Below, piece after piece: positions 43,559 to 52,078 of a DNA stretch of 64,000 nt. The notes beneath the pieces are model-generated. The model saw only the letters and a program-made list of their open reading frames with translations, was not told the DNA's origin and searched no databases. Both the position numbers and the translations under genes were made by a program. How positions within the stretch are numbered: position 1 is the first letter of the stretch; every line of letters begins with the position of its first letter. The stretch spans positions 1,444,001 to 1,508,000 of the forward strand of contig NZ_LT906480.1 of NCBI RefSeq assembly GCF_900186865.1. Direction: 5' to 3'. This DNA is from Stenotrophomonas maltophilia. Lineage in GTDB: Bacteria; Pseudomonadota; Gammaproteobacteria; Xanthomonadales; Xanthomonadaceae.

Positions 43559-44410
43559 ATGAAGCAACACGCAGATGAGTTCGGCCTCGCGGCGATGTGT
43601 CGGATGCTTGGCGTCCATCGCAGTGGCTACTACGCCTGGCTAAAAGAGCCGGCAAGCGCTCGCGACAAGGACGATCAGCGGTTGCTCGGCCTAATCAAGC
43701 ACAGCTGGCTGGAAAGCGGCTCTGTGTATGGCCACCGCAAAGTGACCACAGATCTGCGCGAGCTTGGCGAGACGTGTAGTCGTCATCGCGTGGCACGCTT
43801 GATGAAGAGCGAGGGGCTGCGGGCAATGGTCGGCTACGGTCGGCGACCACGCCCATTGAGCGGCCCTGTTGGATCAGTCGCCAAGAACGTTCTGGCTCGC
43901 GGCTTCAAAGTCAGTGAGCCAAATCGCGCGTGGGTCACGGACATCACCTACATCCGCACGTACGACGGCTTCCTGTACTTGGCGGTAGTGCTTGATCTGT
44001 TTTCGCGTCAGGTCGTTGGATGGGCAACCCGACCAACTCAACATACGGACCTGGTTTTGCAGGCGCTATTGGCTGCAGTGTGGCGGCGCAAGCCAAGCCC
44101 CGGGCTTCTGCTTCACTCCGACCAGGGAACCCAGTTCACCAGCGAACACTGGCAGAGCTTCCTGCGCGAGCACGACATCGTGTGCAGCATGAGTCGACGA
44201 GGAAACTGCCATGACAACGCAGCGATGGAGAGCTTCTTCCAGCTACTGAAGCGGGAGCGTATTAAGCGGAGGATCTACAGCAATCACGACGAGGCACGGG
44301 CCGACGTCTTCCAGTACATCGAGATGTTCTACAACCCAAAACGGCGGCACAGTTCCAACGACGGGCTGTCCCCGGTAGAGTTCGAGAAGCAGTACGCACT
44401 AAACGGCTGA
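43559..44410 (+). CDS. IS3-family transposase OrfB (DDE integrase)
   Basis: 283 aa from the ATG. The frame is open back to the slippery run, so the active enzyme is probably the OrfAB fusion reading ...VRAKYAFMKQHADEFG. The rve catalytic triad is intact: WVTDITYIR, LHSDQGTQFTS and NAAMESFFQLLKRE. The N-terminal HTH_21 region (CRMLGVHRSGYYAWL, YGHRKVTTDLR) is also present. Confidence 0.93.
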   Translation: MKQHADEFGLAAMCRMLGVHRSGYYAWLKEPASARDKDDQRLLGLIKHSWLESGSVYGHRKVTTDLRELGETCSRHRVARLMKSEGLRAMVGYGRRPRPLSGPVGSVAKNVLARGFKVSEPNRAWVTDITYIRTYDGFLYLAVVLDLFSRQVVGWATRPTQHTDLVLQALLAAVWRRKPSPGLLLHSDQGTQFTSEHWQSFLREHDIVCSMSRRGNCHDNAAMESFFQLLKRERIKRRIYSNHDEARADVFQYIEMFYNPKRRHSSNDGLSPVEFEKQYALNG

Positions 44411-44533
44411 CGACTGTCTAGAAAACCCTGGGCGATTCAAACCGAGGCTCCCACCGAACCCCTAGGAGGTTGAGCATCAAGGCCACTTTGTAGGAGTTGC
44501 CGGATTCACCGCGGCAGAAGAGTTGATACGAGT

Positions 44534-45172
44534 TCAAGCTCTCTCTCCTTTGAAGAGTGTACATGTCAGGAGTGTGCGTGCGGTCGTAATCAGCGCCTTG
44601 CTAAATCTTGCATCAAGTGGCTCGTGACCCATGAGCAGCCGGAAGTAGACCGCGCCATATAGCGCGTCCAATGTGGCGTCAATATTGAGGCGAGCCACAA
44701 ACTCGCCCGTAGCAACACCTCTTTCTATCACTGCACGAACGGCTGCGCGGCGGAGCAAGAAAAAGCGCTCTCGGAACGCGTTGCAAAGGACCTGGTCCGA
44801 CTGGCCTTCCGCCAGTATCTCAGCAACTAATCGACCTAACGCCCCCCCGTACTGCTTCACTAGCACTGTCAGATGTTCAGCCAGAGTGTCCATGGCTGAG
44901 CGGCCACTGGGCTCTGGAGTGCTTGGGTGCATTTGGCCGATAAATGAGTCGATGACCACTGAGTTCTTATTCGGCCACCAACGGTAGATGGTTGCCTTGC
45001 TCACGCCCGCTTCACTGGCAATCGCCTCAATGCTCAAGTCGCGTACCTTCGACGTTTCGAGCAATTTGCTCGTCGCGTTTAGCACAGCGACTCGCGAAGC
45101 TTCACTACGCGGGCGGCCAGGGCTGCGCGACGGCGCCTGGTTCAATGCACCTTCATATTTCAGGCTGTTCAT
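44534..45172 (-). CDS. TetR family transcriptional regulator
   Basis: 212 aa. The N-terminal DNA-binding domain is clear (RVAVLNATSKLLETSKVRDLS, IEAIASEAGVSKATIYRWWPNKNSVV). The C-terminal ligand/dimer domain resembles TetR_C_11-like regulators (VRAVIERGVATGEF, LDALYGAVYFRLLMG). A dyad (TACG-N8-CGTA) in an AT-rich stretch at about 45,224-45,239 could be its operator. The adjacent target gene is missing; only debris lies beyond. Confidence 0.88.
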   Translation of the reverse strand: MNSLKYEGALNQAPSRSPGRPRSEASRVAVLNATSKLLETSKVRDLSIEAIASEAGVSKATIYRWWPNKNSVVIDSFIGQMHPSTPEPSGRSAMDTLAEHLTVLVKQYGGALGRLVAEILAEGQSDQVLCNAFRERFFLLRRAAVRAVIERGVATGEFVARLNIDATLDALYGAVYFRLLMGHEPLDARFSKALITTARTLLTCTLFKGERA

Positions 45173-45447
45173 AGACAGTCGCTCTCACCCAAAGAATTGA
45201 CTTACGCCACTATCACTATACTATACGTACCGTTTCGTAATTACAAGCCTCGTGGCTGCTGATTTCGTCTGCGTCGTTCGCAGAATCCGACGTCTTGGGA
45301 AGCAATGAACCCCGTGCTTGATTGCGCAGTCTGAGCCCGACACCGGCCGCGTATTCGTGTAGTTCGCCGCTGCACGACACCGCACGGAATCAGCTTCTTG
45401 CTCGATTTAGCGACTTCTAGCAGCCGCAGAACTCTGGATCACATCCA

Positions 45448-45762
45448 TCAGCGGATAGCGCGGCACTTATCAAGTGGGACGCGCTTGTACGCCGTCAAGA
45501 GAGGCGGTGCCGGCATGGCAGCACGCAGAGGCATACTCCATGTAAGTTCGGCTAAGATGCCGTCGCCCATTTCATACGACTGCGCGAACCCGACGTCGTA
45601 AAGATCTTCATTCAGTCCCTTGATCTGCTGCAACAGTGGAACCTCGGGAACCCCAGCGACGATTTCCAGGTCATCCTGTCGGCACAACGCCATCAATGCA
45701 GATAGCCGCGCTGGCACCATCAAGTAACGCAATGCGCGGCCTGTGATATCCAGAGACAGCAT
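45448..45762 (-). pseudogene. LysR-type regulator, effector-domain remnant
   Basis: The minus-strand frame carries VPARLSALMALCRQDDLEIV, VPEVPLLQQIKGLNEDLYDVG and GDGILAELTWSMPLRAAMP, matching the substrate-binding domain of LysR regulators. The DNA-binding N-terminus and the C-terminal half are absent. Confidence 0.6.
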
Positions 45763-46092
45763 CCTCCGCGCTGCCGCGGGCCTGTTCCAACGCTGAGAAC
45801 ACACGCGGAACGTTCCTTTATGCGGTGGCTGAAGGCCATGGAGGTGCGAGCTTGGCCGCACACGCGAAGGCCCGCATGCACAAAGGGGTGGCTTTGATGC
45901 TCGGCACAGCCACCGATGCCCACTTTGATGAGCTGAACATGGTCAGCCTGCTGACGATGAGCGCCATGATCGGCCCGGTGCAGGCCCTGAAGAGGATGCG
46001 TCTGTTGAATCCACACAGGCTTTGCGCGCACATCTATGCAGGATGATCCAAGCGTATCTTCGTTCGGTTTCTCGATCGCATAAATGGGCGAG
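45763..46092. other. Degenerate stretch with a possible 5'-truncated coding remnant
   Basis: On the plus strand 45,812-46,046 reads AVAEGHGGASLAAHAKARMHK and VALMLGTATDAHFDELNMVS, which looks like real protein sequence without a proper start. I do not recognise it. Nothing else is visible before the traI stop. Confidence 0.4.
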
Positions 46093-48081
46093 TCAACCCG
46101 GCGACGGGCCCCGTTGCCGACCTATTTCCCACGACACGCCACTGCCGCGCACTGTCGCGATAAGCTGCTGTCCCAGCCGCTGCTCGATCACCGGCCGCCA
46201 CGGCACCAAGCTGAATCCCATGCCGTCATCAAGCATGGCGTAGCGCCCGCTCGCCAGCATGACCGAGCGCCGGTAGATACCGGTGACCCGCTGCCCGTCC
46301 GCCGCCAGGCGATGCTCCAGGCCAGTTTCGGCGGCAATGTCCTTGGCGACCTGCGCCAGCTCCCGGTTGCGCAGCGTGCCTAGCAGGTTGCGCGCCAGGA
46401 TCACGCGCTGCCCGCGCCGCTGGGCCAGCCCCTGTTCTTCGAGGAAATCGGCACGCTGCTGCAAGGCTTGCTTGGTGTCGCCACCGAAGCCCAAGTCGCC
46501 CAGCCCCTTGCCGCCCCCGATCAACTGCTGATCCAGCCAGGTCGCGCCGATCACGCGGGCCTGCCGCTCGATGGACAGGTGCGATTTTAGCTCCACCGCC
46601 ACGCCGCCCAGGCGCTGGGCGTCGTACTGGCGGCCACGCTCCGCCAGATCGTCCGGCACCTTCCATAGTCCGTCCGCCACACGTTCCACAATGCCGGCCC
46701 GGCGCAGGGCTTCCAGCCGGCGGACGTGGGTCGCGACGACTTCCTGCGGGTCGCGGCCGAGCTTGGCCCGGCCTTGCTCGATCGCCAAGTGGTGATCGGT
46801 GCGGTACAGGCCATCGCTCGCCAGCGCGGCGATGTTCTTGTCGGCCGCCCGCACCTCGGCGGAACCGCGTACCTCCACCACGGCTCCGGTGGGATAGTTC
46901 GCCAGCTCGTCGCGGGCGTTCAACGCGACGTAGTGGGCCTTGCCGTCCACGCCGTCGATGACCAGATAGCCGCGGTCATGCAGTTCGTCGGCCAGCCCCT
47001 TGGCAGACACGCGGCCGACGATGGTGCGGCCGTCGTCGCCCGGCTCGAACACCGCCAGCTCGCGCGGCTGGCCGCTCATGGCACGCTGCATCGTTCGGAT
47101 AATGTCGCCACGCTCGCCCAGGGCGCGCAAGGTCTTCTCCGCGTCCGCATGGACGGCCCAGGTGCCGGGCTGCGTCTCGTCGGCCAGGCCCAGGCGCTGC
47201 AAGCGTTGCAGGCGGCCGATCAGCAGCAGGCGCTGGCGTTGCAGCCGGGGTTGGTTAAAGCGTTCGATCTGCACCAGGCCATCCTCGTCGACCTCGCGTT
47301 GCAGGGTACGGTCGAGGCTCGTCCACCGCTCCTGTTCCACCTCACGTTGCAAGATCTGCTGGATCTCCAGTTCGGTGCGCGGCCCCAGCCATTCCGTCGC
47401 CAGCTCGGCGGCGCGATGGCGGAAACCGTGGGCGATGTAGTCGCCCGCGATGATGAGGTCCTTGCCGGTGTCGTCGCGTCCGCGCACGATCAGGTGGGTG
47501 TGCGGGTTGTCGGTGTTCCAGTGATCGACCGCCACCCAATCCAGCCGCGTCCCCAGGTCGGCTTCCATCCGGTTCAACAGATGCCGGGTATAGGTGCGCA
47601 GGTCGTCCAGCTCAGCGCCGTCCTCCGGTGAGACGATAAAGCGGAAATGATGCCGGTCGTCGGCGGCCCGCTCCTTGAAGGCATCGAGGTCGGCTTCGTC
47701 GGTCTGCGGCCCGTAGGCCCGCCCAGGTTCGCCATCGCGGCCGGCGCCGTCGCGCTCGATGTAGCGCAGATGCTTGGCGAGCGATTGCGGGCTGGCATTG
47801 CGTTGATTGACCAGCAGGGTCTTGATGGTCACGCGCCGAGACATGGGCGTCAGCTTCGCCCCGGCGAAACGCGCCGCCGTGTGGCCGCGCCCCAGGCGCG
47901 AGCCGGGCCGCTGGCCGACGCGTGCGCCGCCGGCTGCGGAATGGCGCATCGAGGACTTGCCGCCGCTGGCCTTGCCAGCCTGCTTGAGCACCTTGGAAAC
48001 GAAGCTCTGTCCCTGGCCCTTGCCCCGGTTCTTCGGGGCGCTGGGATGCACGCGGAAATCGTCGTCGCGGCGGTCGGTCAT
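46093..48081 (-). CDS. traI: TraI relaxase (DUF3363 family)
   Basis: 662 aa. It should nick oriT and pilot single-stranded DNA in conjugation. The relaxase domain contains HLRYIERDGAGRDGEPGRAY, HHFRFIVSPEDGAEL and WVAVDHWNTDNPHTHLIVRG, giving the three-His metal motif (HWNTDNPHTH). The C-terminal DUF3363 region is long and helical (ELEIQQILQREVEQERWTSL, YAMLDDGMGFSLVPW). The protein ends in the family-typical GRQRGPS-like tail, so it looks complete. Without a coupling protein nearby it could only mobilise in trans. Confidence 0.92.
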   Translation of the reverse strand: MTDRRDDDFRVHPSAPKNRGKGQGQSFVSKVLKQAGKASGGKSSMRHSAAGGARVGQRPGSRLGRGHTAARFAGAKLTPMSRRVTIKTLLVNQRNASPQSLAKHLRYIERDGAGRDGEPGRAYGPQTDEADLDAFKERAADDRHHFRFIVSPEDGAELDDLRTYTRHLLNRMEADLGTRLDWVAVDHWNTDNPHTHLIVRGRDDTGKDLIIAGDYIAHGFRHRAAELATEWLGPRTELEIQQILQREVEQERWTSLDRTLQREVDEDGLVQIERFNQPRLQRQRLLLIGRLQRLQRLGLADETQPGTWAVHADAEKTLRALGERGDIIRTMQRAMSGQPRELAVFEPGDDGRTIVGRVSAKGLADELHDRGYLVIDGVDGKAHYVALNARDELANYPTGAVVEVRGSAEVRAADKNIAALASDGLYRTDHHLAIEQGRAKLGRDPQEVVATHVRRLEALRRAGIVERVADGLWKVPDDLAERGRQYDAQRLGGVAVELKSHLSIERQARVIGATWLDQQLIGGGKGLGDLGFGGDTKQALQQRADFLEEQGLAQRRGQRVILARNLLGTLRNRELAQVAKDIAAETGLEHRLAADGQRVTGIYRRSVMLASGRYAMLDDGMGFSLVPWRPVIEQRLGQQLIATVRGSGVSWEIGRQRGPSPG

Positions 48082-48529
48082 GGCTGCGCTCCCCGCAAGC
48101 TACGGCGTGTCCTGTCGTGCAAAGCACGCGGACATGCCTGCATTGGCGCGGGCCTCGCGCCCCACGCGGCACGGTGGCAAAGCCGCTCCGTGCCGCGCCA
48201 CCCCCATGTGCAGACAGGCTTTCGACGCGGCCCGGTGCCGCGTCCTTTTGTCTTGCCTTCCGCCTTTGCCCCTCGCTGTCGCTCCGGGCATCGGCGGCCC
48301 GGCGGCGCTGCGCTGCTTGCAGCCAGCTCGCCGGCGAACGCGCCAATGGCCGCAGGCCGGGCGCGTTCGAGGCAAGACGCCTGTACGTTGGACGGCTGCG
48401 CCGGATGTTGCGCGAAGTGCGGCGCGGATGCGCCCGCGCTGCACGCGCGACGACACGGCGGCAGCAGCCGGAACGGCATGCTCGATGGCACGATGAGAGG
48501 CACGGCAACGTGCGGCGAATCGGCGGCCA
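48082..48529. other. Non-coding gap upstream of traI, candidate oriT region
   Basis: 448 bp between traF and traI, with no convincing gene. It contains short inverted repeats such as GCACGG...CCGTGC (about 48170-48195) and many GCGC-rich dyads. In Tn4371-like elements the transfer origin lies near the relaxase gene, so it is a reasonable place for oriT. I cannot identify a nick site. Confidence 0.4.
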
Positions 48530-49129
48530 TCATGGGCGTGTCTCCAGCCAGACCGGATGCGCGACGCCGATCACGGCGGATGCGCTGACCGGGCCGAAAT
48601 AGCGGCTGTCGAACGACGCCGGATTGGTCACGCTCAACAGGAACAGCTCGCCCGGTTCGAGGCGGCGGCAAAGCTGCAAGGATGGCAGCGGCCGGCCCAG
48701 CCGGTCGGCAGGCAGCGCGGCGGCCGCAGGCACGCCGTCGATGCGTACCTGCCCGGCGACGATGCAGACGTGTTGCGGCGCGACTGCGCCCACACGTTTG
48801 AGCAGCGGCACGCGCGTCGGCAGGTAGCCGCGCTTCGCAGCCAGCGTGGCGGCCCTGTCGGGCAGCGGCACCAGCACGATGCTGTCCACGGACAACGGAC
48901 GTGGTAGCGAGGCGGTGCGCGGGTCGAACGGTTCGATGCGATACCAGCCGACCGCCACGCTGTCGGACGGGTTGTAAGTCAGACGCGGCAGCGGCGACAC
49001 AAAAGCCGCCCAGGCCAGCGCAGCGAGGCCGACGGCGGCGAAGCCCGCCAGCACGATGCGAGCGCGCAGGCGCGAGCGAGGAAGCGGCGCGGCTTCGGGC
49101 GTGCGTGCGATGCTGGAATCAGCGGTCAT
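48530..49129 (-). CDS. traF: TraF-like S26 family conjugation peptidase
   Basis: 199 aa. One membrane anchor (IVLAGFAAVGLAALAWAAFV) precedes the S26 peptidase core: YNPSDSVAVGWYRIEP contains the catalytic Ser, and LLKRVGAVAPQHVCIVAGQ the catalytic Lys. The C-terminal GELFLLSVTNPASFDSRYFGPV closes the signal-peptidase fold. TraF of RP4 cyclises the TrbC pilin; TrbC is not in this window. The start overlaps the DUF2840 stop. Confidence 0.9.
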   Translation of the reverse strand: MTADSSIARTPEAAPLPRSRLRARIVLAGFAAVGLAALAWAAFVSPLPRLTYNPSDSVAVGWYRIEPFDPRTASLPRPLSVDSIVLVPLPDRAATLAAKRGYLPTRVPLLKRVGAVAPQHVCIVAGQVRIDGVPAAAALPADRLGRPLPSLQLCRRLEPGELFLLSVTNPASFDSRYFGPVSASAVIGVAHPVWLETRP

Positions 49130-49674
49130 GGCAGCGCCCTCCCGGCCAGCCAGGCGGCGTGCCGCTCGGCGGTGTATTCGGGCAGCGCCAGGCGGGCCGC
49201 CAGACGGTTGCCCAGCGTGCGCCAGTACGCGGGCGACACGTCGATGGCGGCGATGCCTTGCGCGTCGTCGATGCCGTCGATGCGTTCCAGCACGGCACGC
49301 ACAGCGTTCTCGCCTTCGGCGTGCAGCAGCAAGCGTGCGCCGGGCCGCACGCCGGGGATGCGCTGCACGTCGTCCAGCGGCGTGCCGGCCTGCATCACCA
49401 TGAGCTGCCAGCGGATCGTGCCGTAGTCGTTTGCTTCCCAGCGGATGCGGCAGAACATCGCGCCCGGCAGGAACACCGCGCAGCGCCGCCAGTGGTCGAG
49501 CCGCAGCGTGCGCGCAGGTTCGCCGAAGCGCAGATAGAGCTTGAAGCGCGGCTCGATGTAGGCGAGCGATACGCGGGTCAGCGGCACGTTGCCGGGTCGG
49601 CCGGCGAGTGTTGGAAGCGAATGCGGCGGCGTAGCCGTGGCCGCGTTCGCGGCGGTCGCGAGGGATGCGTTCAT
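49126..49674 (-). CDS. DUF2840 conjugation-associated protein
   Basis: 182 aa. Motifs YIEPRFKLYLRFGEPARTLRLD, FCRIRWEANDYGTIRWQLMVMQ and ARLLLHAEGENAVRAVLERID are those of DUF2840, a family found almost only between parA and traF in these ICEs. The function is unknown. The stop overlaps the traF start (ATGA), and its own start overlaps the RHH gene stop. Confidence 0.88.
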   Translation of the reverse strand: MNASLATAANAATATPPHSLPTLAGRPGNVPLTRVSLAYIEPRFKLYLRFGEPARTLRLDHWRRCAVFLPGAMFCRIRWEANDYGTIRWQLMVMQAGTPLDDVQRIPGVRPGARLLLHAEGENAVRAVLERIDGIDDAQGIAAIDVSPAYWRTLGNRLAARLALPEYTAERHAAWLAGRALP

Positions 49675-49934
49675 GGCGTGCTCTCCATGCGGTTCTCGGG
49701 AAACTCCCGCTCCAGCAGGCCGCGCAGCAGTTCGGCCACGGTCACGCCCTGGCCGAAGGCTGCGATCTTGATGCGCGCGCGCAGCGCAGGCGTCACGTCG
49801 AGCGTCAGGCGTGCGGTGTAGAGGTCGCCTTTGTTGAGCGCATCGGCATCGCCCTGGCGAATCCACGCCTCGGCGTGCGGATTCGCGGGCGGACGTGAGC
49901 CGATGCCGACGCGCTTGCTGCGCGGGCCGCTCAT
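49671..49934 (-). CDS. Ribbon-helix-helix partition-associated protein
   Basis: 87 aa. The C-terminal YTARLTLDVTPALRARIKIAAFGQGVTVAELLRGLLEREF is a ribbon-helix-helix domain. Its place right after parA suggests the ParB-like or CopG-like partner of ParA. The start overlaps the parA stop; an in-frame ATG three codons upstream is possible. Confidence 0.8.
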   Translation of the reverse strand: MSGPRSKRVGIGSRPPANPHAEAWIRQGDADALNKGDLYTARLTLDVTPALRARIKIAAFGQGVTVAELLRGLLEREFPENRMESTP

Positions 49935-50569
49935 GTCGGCCACCGCAGCAGTTCATCGGTGAGCGCGGCGATCTCGCGTGCGGCGGCGCTGTCGGGCGCG
50001 GTTTCGCGGGCGAGCCGGCCAGCGGCCACGCTGTCGGCGAAGACGATGCGCTGGCGCACTTCGCTGCGCAGCGCAGGCAGCGGCTGTTCGGCTAGCGATT
50101 GCCGTGCTTCCCTGCCGATGATGGTGGTACTGACGCGCCGGTTGATGACGAAGGCCGCGCGCAGCGCAGGCCGAAAGACTTGCGCCTCGCGGATCAGCGC
50201 CACCATCTCGGCGCTGGCCCACAAGTCGTAAGGGCTGGGCTGCACCGGGATCAGCACGCGCTCGGCCGCCAGCAGCGCGGAGCGCGCCAAGGCGGCGATG
50301 CGTGGCGGCCCGTCGATGATGACGTGATCTGCGCGGCGGGCGAGTTCTGGCGCTTCCTGGTGCAGCGTTTCGCGGGCCAGGCCCACGGCGCTGAACAGCC
50401 GTGGCAAGCCCTGCTGGCTTCTGCGCTGCGTCCAGTCCAGCGAGGAACCCTGCGGGTCGGCGTCCAGCAGGATGACGTGCAGACCGCGCATCGCCAGCTC
50501 GCCGGCGATGTGGGTGGCGAGTGTGGTCTTGCCGACGCCGCCTTTCTGGTTCAGCAGCGCGACGATCAT
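49931..50569 (-). CDS. parA: ParA family partition ATPase
   Basis: 212 aa. It begins MIVALLNQKGGVGKTTLATH with the deviant Walker A of ParA/MinD ATPases; HVILLDADPQGSSLDW and HVIIDGPPRI are the A' and B motifs. It segregates the plasmid or ICE form. The ATG at 50569 is chosen because it starts the first strand; the 27-codon extension upstream is unlikely. Confidence 0.93.
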   Translation of the reverse strand: MIVALLNQKGGVGKTTLATHIAGELAMRGLHVILLDADPQGSSLDWTQRRSQQGLPRLFSAVGLARETLHQEAPELARRADHVIIDGPPRIAALARSALLAAERVLIPVQPSPYDLWASAEMVALIREAQVFRPALRAAFVINRRVSTTIIGREARQSLAEQPLPALRSEVRQRIVFADSVAAGRLARETAPDSAAAREIAALTDELLRWPT

Positions 50570-50745
50570 TGCGTGGCCCTCCACGCTGGAAAGCCAGGCT
50601 TTGCCTGCCGTGCGAAACGCTGTCCGCCGTGCCGTCTGGTGGTTGTCCACCGAAGCGGCGCGCTTCTACTAAAAGTTAGAGATTTATAGTTAGGTAAGTT
50701 AGAGGGGACGCAAACCCGCGCCGTTACTGGCTTTGCGGCGTTTTC

Positions 50746-50810
50746 GTACTCCTGATAGCACGAGGGTCGTACTCCTGATAGCACGATACCCGGTACTCCT
50801 GATAGCACGA
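50746..50810. repeat. Three 18-bp iterons between parA and repA
   Basis: GTACTCCTGATAGCACGA occurs at 50746-50763, 50769-50786 and 50793-50810, spaced 23-24 bp. A DnaA-box-like TTATCCCC follows at about 50834. The spacing of about two helical turns fits RepA-binding iterons of a replication origin. Confidence 0.88.
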
Positions 50811-50834
50811 GGCCGTCCACAGCTTTTACCGCAG

Positions 50835-51692
50835 TTATCCCCGTGCCGTTGAAGGCACGGGCCGGAATGTCAGCAGTTCCAGCTTTTCGTCCGGCATCGA
50901 CTCGATGCCCAGGACGTAGCCGGGCAACGACTGCCGCGCAACCAGCACGCGCAGGTCGTAGGCGAAGTCCGAGAAGCGCGCCGCGCTGCCGGACTTGCGG
51001 TGCAGGTGCCGGAAGTCGAATTGCCAGCCGTGTTCCTGCCGCCCGCCGTGCTTGCGCACGAGGCGGTACAGCCAGCGTTCGATGCCGCCTTTCAAGCGGA
51101 AATAGGCCGGGTCGATGGTCAGCACCAGGGCGGCGTCGAGCACGCCGGCATAGAACCAGTCCGGCAGGATCAGCTCGATGCCCAGCGGCGTGCCGCTGGC
51201 GTCGGCCAGCTCGCGCCATTCGTTCACCCACGAAAAGCGGTGCAAGCGCCGGCCGGTGGTTTCGCGGATGGAAGTCGCCACGCTGGTCGATTGCAGCCGG
51301 TCGAGTGCAGCTTTCAAGCGCTGATAGTCGTTGAGGGACGTGCCGCGCCCGATGAAGCGCAGGATCTCGTAGGGCGTGGCGTGTATCAAGCGCGACGGGC
51401 GAATGCCCGCGTCGCGCGCCTCCACGATCTGCGAGGCCGCCCAAATCAGAACGTCGGCATCCCATATCGTGGCGATGCCATGCTCGGCCGTGCCTTCCAC
51501 GCGGATGGTGATGTTCCCGCTGCGGAAGTCGATCGGCGCGGTGCGCCGCGACTTCGCCAACGAGAAGAACGGAAAGGCCATCAAGTCCTGACTGTCGCGC
51601 GGCGCCATGCCGTCGCCCGGTAGCGCACGGAACAGGTCGAGCTGTTCCCGCTGCTGCGATCGCTGCCCCGGTGGCAGCGATGGGCTGGACAT
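50835..51692 (-). CDS. repA: Plasmid replication initiator RepA
   Basis: 285 aa from the ATG at 51692 (a GTG at 51704 is the alternative). It carries the replication initiator protein A signature: MAFPFFSLAKSRRTAPIDF, ATIWDADVLIWAASQIVEARD, RFIGRGTSLNDYQRLKAALD, RLHRFSWVNEW and RWLYRLVRKHGGRQ, a paired winged-helix arrangement. It should bind the iterons just downstream of its own gene. It supports autonomous replication of the circular ICE or plasmid form. Confidence 0.92.
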   Translation of the reverse strand: MSSPSLPPGQRSQQREQLDLFRALPGDGMAPRDSQDLMAFPFFSLAKSRRTAPIDFRSGNITIRVEGTAEHGIATIWDADVLIWAASQIVEARDAGIRPSRLIHATPYEILRFIGRGTSLNDYQRLKAALDRLQSTSVATSIRETTGRRLHRFSWVNEWRELADASGTPLGIELILPDWFYAGVLDAALVLTIDPAYFRLKGGIERWLYRLVRKHGGRQEHGWQFDFRHLHRKSGSAARFSDFAYDLRVLVARQSLPGYVLGIESMPDEKLELLTFRPVPSTARG

Positions 51693-51718
51693 GACGATGG
51701 CCACCGGCGAGCCGACGA

Positions 51719-52003
51719 TCAGCGGCCATCACGGTAGTCGCCCGCATGACGCTCGGCATATTCCGGGTCGGACGTGGCCTCGTAGCTGCGCTGGTCGGCC
51801 CAGGCATCGAGGTCGGCCACCGCGTACATGACGCGGCGGCCGAACTTGCGGAACTTCGGGCCGCCGCCCATCACGCGCTGTTTCTCCAGCGTGCGCGGCG
51901 ACAGCCGCAAGTATTCGGCGGCTTCGTCGTTGGTCAGGTAGCGTTGGGGCTGCACGGGCGCAGCGACAGCAGCGGCGGCAGGCCGCAAGGGAGCGGGTCG
52001 CAT
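51719..52003 (-). CDS. AlpA-like excisionase/HTH regulator
   Basis: 94 aa. It has the helix-turn-helix YLTNDEAAEYLRLSPRTLEKQR and FRKFGRRVMYAVADLDAWA of the MerR-like excisionase family. The ATG at 52003 has GGAGG eight bases upstream. In these elements it lies next to repA and probably controls excision or rep expression. Confidence 0.85.
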   Translation of the reverse strand: MRPAPLRPAAAAVAAPVQPQRYLTNDEAAEYLRLSPRTLEKQRVMGGGPKFRKFGRRVMYAVADLDAWADQRSYEATSDPEYAERHAGDYRDGR

Positions 52004-52078
52004 GGGATGTACCTCCATCAAGCCCGGCCACACCACGCGGCCGGATAGAGGCACTTTCAAGAAAGCAAGGCTTCCTGC

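Larger units (their letters stand above)
43206..44439 (+). mobile_element. Complete IS3-family insertion sequence
   Basis: About 1,234 bp bounded by TGAATCGCCCAGGGTT... and its mirror ...AACCCTGGGCGATTCA. The inverted repeats are about 25 bp with three mismatches and the typical IS3 TG...CA ends. It contains orfA and orfB with an A7 slippery run. The bases flanking the ends (AAT and AAC) do not form a target-site duplication. Confidence 0.9.

Noticed and set aside
46726..48588. Two long plus-strand frames opposite traI
   Set aside because: The TraI relaxase motifs on the minus strand explain the region; these frames carry none.
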